Shown here piece by piece: positions 42,615 through 51,256 of a DNA stretch of 64,000 bases (position 1 is its first letter; each line of letters opens with the position of its first letter). Made by a program: the position numbers and the translations under genes. Source of the stretch: Faecalibacterium prausnitzii (GTDB lineage Bacteria > Bacillota > Clostridia > Oscillospirales > Ruminococcaceae); contig NZ_CP065377.1 in assembly GCF_019967995.1 (NCBI RefSeq), forward strand, positions 2,232,001 to 2,296,000. Reading direction: 5' to 3'. Under the pieces are notes generated by a model that ran no database searches, was not told the DNA's origin, and saw only the letters and a list, made by a program, of their open reading frames with translations.

Positions 42615-43433
42615 ATGAAACTGCTGACATTGAATACCCACAGCCTTATCATACCGGAGCATGAGGCAAAGCGGGAGATTTTTGTAGACTTCATCGCGAA
42701 GGAGCAGCCGGAGGTGTTCGCCTTGCAGGAGGTGAACCAGACGGCCTCGGCTCCGCTGCTGGGGGAGGTTCCGGCGGGGTACTACCCCTGCCCCGGCAAT
42801 CACGTGCCGCTGAAAGCGGACAACCACGCCGCTGCGGTGGCAAAAATGCTGGCACAGCGAGGTGTGCATTATGATTGGAGCTGGCTCCCGGCAAAGATCG
42901 GCTACGACATTTACGATGAGGGCGCGGCGGTGTTCAGCCGTGCGCCCATCACCGCCGCCGAGAACCTGCTGCTGAGCAAGTCCGACGATTACAGCTGCTG
43001 GAAGACCCGCCGCACCCTGGGCATCTGTGCAGGAGATGTCTGGTATTACACCGTGCATCTGGGCTGGTGGAAGGACGAAGTGGAGCCTTTTGCCCTCCAG
43101 TGGGAAACGCTGTCGCGGGCGGCGGGCGCAAAAAAGACCGCTTTTCTGCTGGGCGACTTCAACAGCGAAGCCGATGTGCGGGGCGAGGGCTACGACCTCG
43201 TCCTCCGCAGCGGCTGGCAGGACACCTATCGTCTGGCGCAGGAGCGGGACGAGGGCTACACCGTCGTGCAGGCCATTGATGGCTGGCGGGATGCCCCGGA
43301 CGCCGAGGCCAAAAAGCGCATCGACCAGATCTGGTGCTCCAAAGCGGTGCCCGTAAAAAGCAGCCGGGTCGTGTTCAACGGCCTGCGGGAGCCGCAGGTC
43401 TCCGACCATGCCGGCGTTCTGATCGAATTATAA
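42615..43433 (+). CDS. endonuclease/exonuclease/phosphatase (EEP) family hydrolase
   Basis: A 272-residue EEP-fold phosphoesterase. Family residues are visible: T-L-N-T-H-S (Asn at 7), F-A-L-Q-E-V-N (metal Glu, about 35-41), H-L-G-W-W, L-L-G-D-F-N-S-E (about 178-185) and the final S-D-H-A-G-V-L. No signal peptide. The gene starts 6 bp after the PTS gene and lies 17 bp before malQ, so it is clearly in the maltose operon. The substrate could be a sugar phosphate-like or nucleic-acid phosphodiester; this cannot be told. Unusual company for a sugar-uptake operon. Confidence 0.9.
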   Translation: MKLLTLNTHSLIIPEHEAKREIFVDFIAKEQPEVFALQEVNQTASAPLLGEVPAGYYPCPGNHVPLKADNHAAAVAKMLAQRGVHYDWSWLPAKIGYDIYDEGAAVFSRAPITAAENLLLSKSDDYSCWKTRRTLGICAGDVWYYTVHLGWWKDEVEPFALQWETLSRAAGAKKTAFLLGDFNSEADVRGEGYDLVLRSGWQDTYRLAQERDEGYTVVQAIDGWRDAPDAEAKKRIDQIWCSKAVPVKSSRVVFNGLREPQVSDHAGVLIEL

Positions 43434-43450
43434 AAGGAAGGTACACGAAG

Positions 43451-44953
43451 ATGCAGAGAAGTGCAGGCATTTTGCTGCCCATCAGCAGTCTGCCGTCCCC
43501 TTACGGCATCGGCTGCTTCTCGCAGGAAGCATACGACTTTGTGGATTGGCTCAAGGAAGCCGGACAGACCTACTGGCAGATCCTGCCGCTGGGGGTGACC
43601 AGCTACGGCGACAGCCCCTACCAGAGCTTTTCCGCCTTTGCAGGCAACCCGTATTTCATCAGTCTGGACGCACTGGTGGAAGAAGGCGTGATGACCGCCG
43701 CCGAATGCAAAAAGGCAAACTTTGGCCGCAAGGCAGACGACATCAACTACAGCCGCCTGTACACCGAGCGCGGCCGTCTGCTGCGGCTGGCCTACTCCCG
43801 CAGCGACATCGGCCACAACGAAGCGTTTGCGGCATTCTGCGAGAAAAACAAGTGGTGGCTGGACGATTTTGCCCTGTTCATGGCGGTAAAAGACCGCTTT
43901 GAGGGCAAGCCGTGGATCGAGTGGGCGGAGGATATCCGCCTGCGCTGGCAGCCCGCCATGGACTACTACCGCCGGGAGCTGTACTTTGAGGTGGAGTATC
44001 ACAAGTATCTCCAGTTCAAGTTCGACGAGCAGTGGCGCAGGCTGAAAGCCTATGCCAACAGCAAGGGCATCCGGATCATCGGCGATATCCCCATCTATGT
44101 GGCGCTGGATTCTGCCGACGCATGGGCAAACCCCGGTCTTTTTCAGCTGGACAAAGAGAACCTGCCCACGGCCGTGGCGGGCGTTCCCCCGGATGGCTTC
44201 TCCCCCACCGGCCAGCTCTGGGGCAACCCGCTCTACCGCTGGGAAGCCCACCGCGCGACCGGGTATCAGTGGTGGATCACCCGCCTGTGGTACTGCTTCG
44301 AGCTATACGACGTGGTGCGCATCGACCACTTCCGTGGGTTCGATGAGTATTTCTCCATCCCCTACGGCAGCGAGACTGCGGTGGAGGGCCACTGGGAGAA
44401 AGGCCCCGGCATCGAGCTGTTCCGTGCCGTGGAGCAAGCGCTGGGCAAGCGGGAGATCATTGCAGAGGATCTTGGCTACATGAGCGACACCGTGCGCCAG
44501 CTGGTGCGGGACAGCGGCTTCCCCGGCATGAAAGTGCTGGAATTTGCCTTTGACTCCCGCGATACCGGAAGTGCCAGCGACTACCTGCCCCACAACTACC
44601 CGGTGAACAGCGTGGCCTATACCGGCACCCACGACAACGAGACGCTGGTCTCGTGGTACCAGACCGTCACCGACGCCGAACGCGCCATGGTGCGGGATTA
44701 TCTGTACGACTACGCCACCCCGGAGGAGCAGCTCTATCAGAGCATGATCGCGCTGATCTTACGCAGTGCGGCAGCGACCTGCATCATCCCCATGCAGGAC
44801 TGGCTGGGGCTGGACAACTCCGCCCGCATCAACAAGCCCTCCACCGTGGGCCAGAACTGGCGCTGGCGGCTGAAAAAGACCCAGCTGACCAAAAAGCTCC
44901 AAAAGGAGATCTGCCAGCTGACCGCCCGCTACGGCCGGATGAACTGGGCGTAA
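43451..44953 (+). CDS. malQ: 4-alpha-glucanotransferase (amylomaltase)
   Basis: A 500-residue GH77 enzyme that transfers glucan chains between maltodextrins and frees glucose. Signatures: R-S-A-G-I-L-L-P-I-S-S-L-P-S-P-Y-G-I-G start, G-D-S-P-Y-Q-S-F-S, nucleophile region V-R-I-D-H-F-R-G, acid/base Glu in I-I-A-E-D-L-G and the T-G-T-H-D-N-E-T motif. Standard length. ATG 43451 follows AAGGAAGG; an earlier in-frame start would overlap the EEP gene. Works with the PTS and GlgP on maltose/maltodextrin. Confidence 0.96.
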   Translation: MQRSAGILLPISSLPSPYGIGCFSQEAYDFVDWLKEAGQTYWQILPLGVTSYGDSPYQSFSAFAGNPYFISLDALVEEGVMTAAECKKANFGRKADDINYSRLYTERGRLLRLAYSRSDIGHNEAFAAFCEKNKWWLDDFALFMAVKDRFEGKPWIEWAEDIRLRWQPAMDYYRRELYFEVEYHKYLQFKFDEQWRRLKAYANSKGIRIIGDIPIYVALDSADAWANPGLFQLDKENLPTAVAGVPPDGFSPTGQLWGNPLYRWEAHRATGYQWWITRLWYCFELYDVVRIDHFRGFDEYFSIPYGSETAVEGHWEKGPGIELFRAVEQALGKREIIAEDLGYMSDTVRQLVRDSGFPGMKVLEFAFDSRDTGSASDYLPHNYPVNSVAYTGTHDNETLVSWYQTVTDAERAMVRDYLYDYATPEEQLYQSMIALILRSAAATCIIPMQDWLGLDNSARINKPSTVGQNWRWRLKKTQLTKKLQKEICQLTARYGRMNWA

Positions 44954-44996
44954 GGGGAAAAGCCAACAGGCAGGCGACAAATCACGCCCCCAGCAT

Positions 44997-45062
44997 ATCT
45001 GCGGCGTGGCGGCTGCGGTTCAACGAACGCGTTCTGGAAGAGGCCGAGGACTCTCGCCTGCT
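44997..45062 (+). pseudogene. remnant resembling the N-terminus of polyphosphate kinase
   Basis: The stretch reads W-R-L-R-F-N-E-R-V-L-E-E-A-E-D-S-R, close to the conserved opening of Ppk1 (L-S-W-L-x-F-N-x-R-V-L-E-E-A). The match stops after about 20 residues. A 10-bp direct repeat GCATATCTGC flanks it (44993-45002 and 45107-45116). It lies in the 200-bp gap after malQ, which otherwise holds no gene. Confidence 0.5.
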
Positions 45063-45115
45063 GGATTTCGCGCACATGGAAGAAGAGAGCCGCGCGGAGG
45101 TTCCGCGCATATCTG

Positions 45116-45153
45116 CACCTCCAACGGGCACCCTACCGTTGGAGGTGTTTTTT
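45116..45153 (+). terminator. terminator-like hairpin that contains the next gene's ribosome site
   Basis: CACCTCCAACGG (45116-45127) pairs with CCGTTGGAGGTG (45136-45147), followed by six T (45148-45153). The GGAGGT in the 3' arm (45141-45146) is 7 bases before ATG 45154, so the fold would hide it. Confidence 0.8.
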
Positions 45154-45555
45154 ATGGATTCTCTGACGCCCTTCATCCGGCACGAGCTGGAAGACAGGCC
45201 CGGCGTTTCGGCGGCCCCGGAGGCCGCGTGCAGCCGGTGTTCCCCGCCGCTGGGCAAAGAGCCGGGCCCGGTCCAGCCGCCCAGCCCGCCCGACGGCCCG
45301 GACGTGCAGCTCCCGCCGCCGGAGATCCCGCCCAACGAGCCGTCCGGAGTGCCCATGACCGACGGCACCCCCGTGGCCTGCCGCCAGAAGAATGCGGCGG
45401 CGTTTCTCAAAGGGCAGGTGCCCGGCGTGATGGCCCAATACGCGCCGGGGCTGTTCTCCACCGAGCAGCGGCTCCATAGCCGCCAGCCCGCCCCGGACGA
45501 CTCCGAGGGCGTTCAGGACCTTGTCGACTGGCGGGAAGATGCCCCCTACGGTTAA
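45154..45555 (+). CDS. proline-rich hypothetical protein
   Basis: A 133-residue soluble protein with a low-complexity Pro/Gly/Ser middle (about residues 30-68), one C-x2-C pair (C-S-R-C) and a more ordered C-terminal half (K-G-Q-V-P-G-V-M-A-Q-Y-A-P-G-L-F). I do not recognise it. The frame is open further upstream through the Ppk-like remnant, but ATG 45154 has a perfect GGAGGT 7 bases away. That ribosome site is locked in a terminator-like hairpin, which is odd. It may be expressed only under special conditions or be a decaying gene. Confidence 0.55.
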   Translation: MDSLTPFIRHELEDRPGVSAAPEAACSRCSPPLGKEPGPVQPPSPPDGPDVQLPPPEIPPNEPSGVPMTDGTPVACRQKNAAAFLKGQVPGVMAQYAPGLFSTEQRLHSRQPAPDDSEGVQDLVDWREDAPYG

Positions 45556-45592
45556 GCGACTGTAAATTTTTCAAAGAATTTTCAATTAGTGG

Positions 45593-45621
45593 TTGAAATC
45601 TGCGCCGTGTTCTTTTATTAT
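45593..45621 (+). promoter_or_regulatory. promoter of the ydbC-HD gene pair
   Basis: TTGAAA (45593-45598), 17-bp spacer, TATTAT (45616-45621). Confidence 0.8.
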
Positions 45622-45655
45622 GGTAGCAAACAAAGCAAAGGCAGGTAAAGGAACT

Positions 45656-45877
45656 ATGGCAGAAATCAAATACGAAGTCGTTCAGCGCATCGCGGTGCTT
45701 TCTCAGCGGCCCCGCGGCTGGGAGCGTCAGCTCAACCTCATCAGCTGGAACGACGGCGACCCCAAGTACGACATCCGCGACTGGTCCCCGGACGGCACCC
45801 GCATGGGCAAGGGCATTTCCCTGAGCCACGACGAGCTGGCCATCCTCAAGGGTATCCTGGACGATCTGGAGCTGTAA
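45656..45877 (+). CDS. ydbC: YdbC-like PC4-family ssDNA-binding protein
   Basis: A 73-residue protein matching the YdbC/PC4 fold: I-A-V-L-S near the start, then E-R-Q-L-N-L-I-S-W-N-D-G-x-P-K-Y-D-I-R-D-W and M-G-K-G-I-S-L. The family (Lactococcus YdbC structure) binds single-stranded DNA as a dimer and is distantly related to the eukaryotic coactivator PC4. ATG 45656 follows TAAAGGA. One base separates its stop from the HD-domain gene, so the two are cotranscribed. Confidence 0.9.
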   Translation: MAEIKYEVVQRIAVLSQRPRGWERQLNLISWNDGDPKYDIRDWSPDGTRMGKGISLSHDELAILKGILDDLEL

Positions 45878-45878
45878 G

Positions 45879-46460
45879 ATGGGCGACCGCGAAGAGTTTT
45901 TGGCCCTCTGGCACCAGCACGTCACGCGCCCCGGCAGCGAAAAACTGCTGGAATGGCTGGACAAGAAGACGGATTTCTTCACTGCACCGGCTTCCACTCG
46001 CTTCCACGGGGCCTGCGAGGGCGGGCTGTGCATGCACAGCCTCAACGTCTACCATGCGCTGCACGACACCTTTTTCACCGAGGGCGACAGCGAGGAGACC
46101 TTTGCCATTTGCGCACTCCTGCACGACCTGTGCAAGGCCAACTACTACAAGGTCGGCACCCGCAACGTGAAAAACGACGCCACCGGCCAGTGGGAGAAAG
46201 TCCCCTTCTACAGTGTCGAGGACCTGTTCCCCTACGGCCACGGCGAGAAGAGTGTCTTCCTCATTGAGCGGTTCATGAAGCTGAAGGTCGAGGAGGCCGT
46301 GGCCATCCGCTGGCACATGGGCGGCTTTGACGACGCGGCCAAGGGCGGCTGCTTCGCCATCTCGGAGGCCTACGACAAATATCCGCTGGCCGTCAAACTG
46401 CACATCGCAGACCTGGAGGCCACCTATCTCATGGAACACCGGACCAGCAGCGTAAGATAA
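45879..46460 (+). CDS. HD-domain hydrolase
   Basis: A 193-residue protein with the metal-binding H...HD...D set of HD phosphohydrolases: G-L-C-M-H-S-L-N-V-Y (about 45-54), A-L-L-H-D-L-C-K-A (about 79-87), a further I-R-W-H-M-G-G-F and L-H-I-A-D-L-E-A-T near the C-terminus. HD proteins hydrolyse phosphate esters of nucleotides; the natural substrate is unknown. The tight coupling to ydbC suggests a nucleic-acid or nucleotide context. Confidence 0.88.
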   Translation: MGDREEFLALWHQHVTRPGSEKLLEWLDKKTDFFTAPASTRFHGACEGGLCMHSLNVYHALHDTFFTEGDSEETFAICALLHDLCKANYYKVGTRNVKNDATGQWEKVPFYSVEDLFPYGHGEKSVFLIERFMKLKVEEAVAIRWHMGGFDDAAKGGCFAISEAYDKYPLAVKLHIADLEATYLMEHRTSSVR

Positions 46461-46471
46461 CAGACATGACA

Positions 46472-46510
46472 AAAGACGACCGGAAGCGCAATGCGTTTCC
46501 GGTCGTCTTT
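46472..46510. terminator. bidirectional terminator
   Basis: AAAGACGACCGGAA pairs with TTCCGGTCGTCTTT around an 11-base loop, between convergent genes. Confidence 0.93.
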
Positions 46511-46520
46511 GTGTTTTGTA

Positions 46521-47177
46521 TTATCCCATCAGTGCTTCCAGCTGATGCACGATGTCCACCGAAAGGTAGTCCAGCCGGGTGGTGGGTTTCCAGTCCTTCT
46601 GTGCAAAGGGGGATTCCCCCACTTCTTCCGGTTCGGGCACTTCGGCAGCTTTGGGAGCCGGTGCAGGCTCTGCCGTCTGCGGGGCGGGGGTGCTCTGCGG
46701 AGCAGCCTCCGGGAGCGCCGGTTCCTGCGCTGCCTGGCCGGGGAACACGATCACCGGCAGGCCGGGCTGGTCCAGCACCGGGGGCTGAGGCGTCTTGGGC
46801 GGCAGCAGCTCATTTTTGCGCGCCTGATCGCAGAGTGCTTCCAGTTCCGCATTCTCCTGCCGCAGCGCGACCACTTCACGCTCACAGGCAAAAAGGCGGG
46901 TCTGATAACGCCGGATCTCGGCATTTGCTGCCGACAGGCGGCGGTTCAAGGCTTCCACTTCACCCGACTGCAGCCGTGCAGCGGGCTGAGAGGCCGTGCC
47001 ATGGGGCCCGGTCTCTGTTCCAACCTGCGCCATAGTTTCCTCCACTTCCTGCACCTTGCGCAGAGCGCGGCGGTATTCGCTGGCCGCAGCGGCACTGTAC
47101 CGCTCCACACAGCGCAACACGCTGTTCCTGCGGCAGCTCAGCCATTCGGTGCGCAGCCATACGTCCTGCGGTAGCAT
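46521..47177 (-). CDS. coiled-coil hypothetical protein downstream of ftsZ
   Basis: A 218-residue soluble protein: basic N-terminal region with a predicted coiled coil (about 65-125, A-L-N-R-R-L-S-A-A-N-A-E-I ... L-R-Q-E-N-A-E-L-E-A-L), then a Pro/Ala/Glu-rich linker (about 130-190) and a short conserved-looking C-terminus (T-T-R-L-D-Y-L-S-V-D-I-V-H-Q-L-E-A-L). No signal or membrane segment. It follows ftsZ by 52 bp on the same strand with a strong GGAGG site, so a link to division (DivIVA-like scaffold or FtsZ partner) is conceivable, but I recognise no family. Confidence 0.75.
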   Translation of the reverse strand: MLPQDVWLRTEWLSCRRNSVLRCVERYSAAAASEYRRALRKVQEVEETMAQVGTETGPHGTASQPAARLQSGEVEALNRRLSAANAEIRRYQTRLFACEREVVALRQENAELEALCDQARKNELLPPKTPQPPVLDQPGLPVIVFPGQAAQEPALPEAAPQSTPAPQTAEPAPAPKAAEVPEPEEVGESPFAQKDWKPTTRLDYLSVDIVHQLEALMG

Positions 47178-47229
47178 CCTCCTGCCCTCCTCACACCTCC
47201 GTGCAAAGAGCTCACGCCATTTGCTGTTT

Positions 47230-48402
<1,173 letters not shown>

Positions 48403-48473
48403 AACTTTTGTCCTCCATTGCGGATGTTATCGTAGACCTGAGCATTTCGCACAGAATTATATCAAACCTACAT

Positions 48474-49820
48474 TTATATAACTGTATCGTACCATCTTTT
48501 TGTTCCGATTGCAAGATGATTTTGCTTTTTTGAAGAGGTTTTTTTCGCAGATGGGTTTCGGGAACGCTCTTCGCGGCGAATTTGTGCCCCAAACGACGCC
48601 AAAATCTCCGTAAAAGCAGCATACCCCCGGTCGATATATTCCGGGTGGCCGATTACGCTGGTCCCGGACGCGGCCAGCGCCGCCACCACCAGTGCAGCCC
48701 CGCCCCGCAGATCCGGCGCAGCCAGCTCCGTGCCCCGCAACGTCCCGCCCGGCCGGATGCACAGCGTTCGTCCATTGACCTGAACCTTCGCGCCAAGACG
48801 TTCAAAACCGGCCGCGCAGCCGAACCGCCGCTCAAAGATGACGTCTTCGATGCTGCTCTCTCCCTCGGCGCAGAGCATAGCCGCCGCCAGCAGCGGGGCC
48901 GCATCCGTGGCAAGGGCCGGGTAAACGCCCGTGAACACCCGCCCGGCCCCATACAGCCGCCCGAAGCGGGAGAGCCGGACGCTGTCGCCGCCCTTCTCCA
49001 CCCGGCACCCCATTTGTTCCAGAATTTCCAGCACCGGCGCATAGAGCGAAGCCGGGCAGCCGCTCAGTTCCGCGCGCCCGCCCGCTGCTGCCACCGCGCA
49101 AGCCAGCGTGGAGGCAAAAATGCGGTCCGGCAGCGGCGAAAACACGCAGCCAGAAAGGTTCCTCCGCCCCTCGATGCAGAGGGTGGAACTTCCCGCCCCC
49201 TGGATGTGTGCGCCGCAGCGGTTCAGAAATGCGGCCAGGTCTGCGATCTCCGGCTCCCGCGCCGCACCCCGCAGCACGGTGGTGCCTTTGGCGCAGGCCG
49301 CTGCCAGCACGAGCGTCTCCGTGGCCCCCACGCTGGGGAAGCGCAGGGTGATCTCTGCCCCGTGCAGGCCGGACGGAGCCGTCAGCACCAGCCGGCCGGG
49401 GCCTGCCTCCCACTCCACCGCCCCCATCTGGCGCAGCCCGGCCAGATGCAGGTCGATGGGCCGCGCCCCGATGTTGCACCCGCCGGGCAGGCTCGTCTCG
49501 GCACGGCCCAGCTTTGCCAGCAGCGGCGCACAGAAGAGGATGGACGCCCGCATTTGTTCGGCAGTTTGCCCCGGAAGGCTGCTGTTATGCGGGGTGCCGG
49601 AGACAAGGACATCTTCCCCTTCCCACCGGGCCGCACAGCCTGCGCCCCGCAAAAGTGCCAGACTCGCCGCCACATCCGAAAGGCGCGGCACGGCCCGCAG
49701 GCGCACATCGCTGCAGAGCATCGACGCCGCAAGCAGCGGCAACACGCTGTTTTTCGCCGCCGGGATGCGCACTGCACCGTTCAGCGGGCGGCCGCCCATC
49801 ACCACGATCCGGTTTTCCAT
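48474..49820 (-). CDS. murA: UDP-N-acetylglucosamine 1-carboxyvinyltransferase
   Basis: A 448-residue EPT-fold enzyme that makes enolpyruvyl-UDP-GlcNAc, the first committed peptidoglycan step. Catalytic Cys115 sits in L-P-G-G-C-N-I-G-A-R-P, and K-N of the N-terminal A-A-K-N-S-V-L-P is at 23-24. The R-x-x-P-S-V-G-A-T-E-T segment is present. It is about 30 residues longer than typical MurA because of a basic C-terminal tail (R-R-E-E-R-S-R-N ... K-K-T-S-S-K-K). ATG 49820 is preceded by GGGGG. Gram-positives often have two MurA paralogues; this one is in the division cluster. Confidence 0.92.
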   Translation of the reverse strand: MENRIVVMGGRPLNGAVRIPAAKNSVLPLLAASMLCSDVRLRAVPRLSDVAASLALLRGAGCAARWEGEDVLVSGTPHNSSLPGQTAEQMRASILFCAPLLAKLGRAETSLPGGCNIGARPIDLHLAGLRQMGAVEWEAGPGRLVLTAPSGLHGAEITLRFPSVGATETLVLAAACAKGTTVLRGAAREPEIADLAAFLNRCGAHIQGAGSSTLCIEGRRNLSGCVFSPLPDRIFASTLACAVAAAGGRAELSGCPASLYAPVLEILEQMGCRVEKGGDSVRLSRFGRLYGAGRVFTGVYPALATDAAPLLAAAMLCAEGESSIEDVIFERRFGCAAGFERLGAKVQVNGRTLCIRPGGTLRGTELAAPDLRGGAALVVAALAASGTSVIGHPEYIDRGYAAFTEILASFGAQIRREERSRNPSAKKTSSKKQNHLAIGTKRWYDTVI

Positions 49821-49929
49821 AAATGCAGCCCCCATTTCGCAAAAGATACCCCACGGTATGCGAAATGAGGGCTGCATGTGCATTGGAATTTGTCGTTTTG
49901 TTTGTCCTTCTCCGTCCTGCTTCGCGTAC

Positions 49930-49986
49930 CAACGCCCCCCAAAGGGGGAGCCTTTGGCAGGCCGGAAGCGCAGCGTGGTTTCCGGA
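49930..49986. repeat. fragment of an intergenic hairpin repeat between ftsW and murA
   Basis: CCCCCCAAAGGGGGAG and CCGGAAGCGCAGCGTGG(TTTCCGG) hairpins lie in the 190-bp gap. The CTCCC...GGAGCC(T)TTGGC wording resembles the first module of the repeat at 8957-9089. Homology not certain. Confidence 0.4.
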
Positions 49987-50009
49987 AACAGGCGGGTCCT
50001 GCACTCTTT

Positions 50010-51158
50010 TTACGTCTCGCCCCTCGAAACGGACAAAACAATGCCCATTTCGCCCAGAAGCATCATCAGGCTGGTGCCGCCGGAGGAAAAGAAGGGCAGG
50101 CTGATGCCGGTATTCGGGATGGTGTTGGTGACGACGGCTACATTCAGCACGGCCTGCAGCGCCACCTGCACCACGAAGCCCACCACCAGCAGCGCCCCGA
50201 ATCGGTCGGGCGCTCTGGCTGCGATGGTGATGCCCCGCCACAGCAGCAGCACGAACAGCCCCACCACTGCACAGGCCCCGATGAAGCCCAGCTCCTCGCA
50301 GACGATGGAAAAGATGAAGTCGTTCTGCGGTTCGGGCACGAAAAGGTGCTTCTGGCGGCTGTTGCCCAGCCCCAGCCCGGCTGCCCCGCCCGACCCGATG
50401 GCATACAGGCTCTGGATGGTCTGGTGCCCGTCGCCCAGCGGGTCTGCAAAGGGGTCCTGCCAGGAGCGGAGGCGGTCCGCCGCGTAGGGCACCAGGTCCG
50501 GCATGATGACCACCGCCGCCGCGATGGCCCCGGCACCGCCCACGCCCGCCAGCACGAACCACCGCAGCCCGGTGCCGCCCACGAACATCAGCACGGCACC
50601 GATGCCCAGAATGAGCAGTGTGCCCGAAAGATGTGGCTCCAGCAGCATCAGCGCCGCCACCACGCCCAGCACCAGCGCAAAGGGCAGCACCCCCACGGCA
50701 AAGCTCTGCATCCGGTCGTGGTTGAGCGAGATGATGTGGGCAAACACCAGCACTACCGCAAATTTTGCGATCTCACTGGGCTGCAGGGTGCCCAGCCCCG
50801 GCAGCACCAGCCACCGCTTGCAGCCGTTGTACTCCGGCATAAACAGCACCGCCGTCAACAAGAGCAGCGAAACGCCCAGAAGCGGCCACGCCAGTTTGTG
50901 GAAGATGTGGTAATCCACCCGGCTGGCAAGGCCCATCCCGGCGATGCCCAGCGCCGCATAGAGCAGCTGCGGGCGGAGGTAGGCGAAGGCGTCGCCCCGT
51001 CGATAGAGCGCCACGGCCCCCGATGCGCTGCCCAGCATCACCAGCCCAAAGCCCACCAGCGTGAGCACCAGCACCAGAAAGGGCAGGTCCGGCGCAGGCA
51101 ACGCCCGCAGCCCGACCCGGTGCCGCCCGCCGGGCCGGGCCGCAACAGTTTCTTTCAT
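50010..51158 (-). CDS. ftsW: FtsW/RodA/SpoVE family peptidoglycan polymerase
   Basis: A 382-residue SEDS membrane protein with about ten helices, the glycosyltransferase that polymerises lipid II. Family motifs: K-R-W-L-V-L-P-G-L-G-T-L-Q-P-S-E-I-A-K (about 113-131), the extracellular loop with Q-x-x-Q-S-L-Y-A-I-G-S-G-G (about 238-250) and the C-terminal P-N-T-G-I-S-L-P-F-F-S-x-G-G-T-S (about 345-360). ftsW is favoured over rodA because ftsZ and murA follow and a class B PBP is divergent. The start overlaps no other gene. Confidence 0.92.
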   Translation of the reverse strand: MKETVAARPGGRHRVGLRALPAPDLPFLVLVLTLVGFGLVMLGSASGAVALYRRGDAFAYLRPQLLYAALGIAGMGLASRVDYHIFHKLAWPLLGVSLLLLTAVLFMPEYNGCKRWLVLPGLGTLQPSEIAKFAVVLVFAHIISLNHDRMQSFAVGVLPFALVLGVVAALMLLEPHLSGTLLILGIGAVLMFVGGTGLRWFVLAGVGGAGAIAAAVVIMPDLVPYAADRLRSWQDPFADPLGDGHQTIQSLYAIGSGGAAGLGLGNSRQKHLFVPEPQNDFIFSIVCEELGFIGACAVVGLFVLLLWRGITIAARAPDRFGALLVVGFVVQVALQAVLNVAVVTNTIPNTGISLPFFSSGGTSLMMLLGEMGIVLSVSRGET

Positions 51159-51256
51159 CCGTTCACCCCCTGTCCTCTTATTGTACGCCGGAGGCCGGGG
51201 CGTTAGTCTTTTTGGAGCCGCCGGTACATAAAATAGCGGCGAAGGGAGATGATGTC

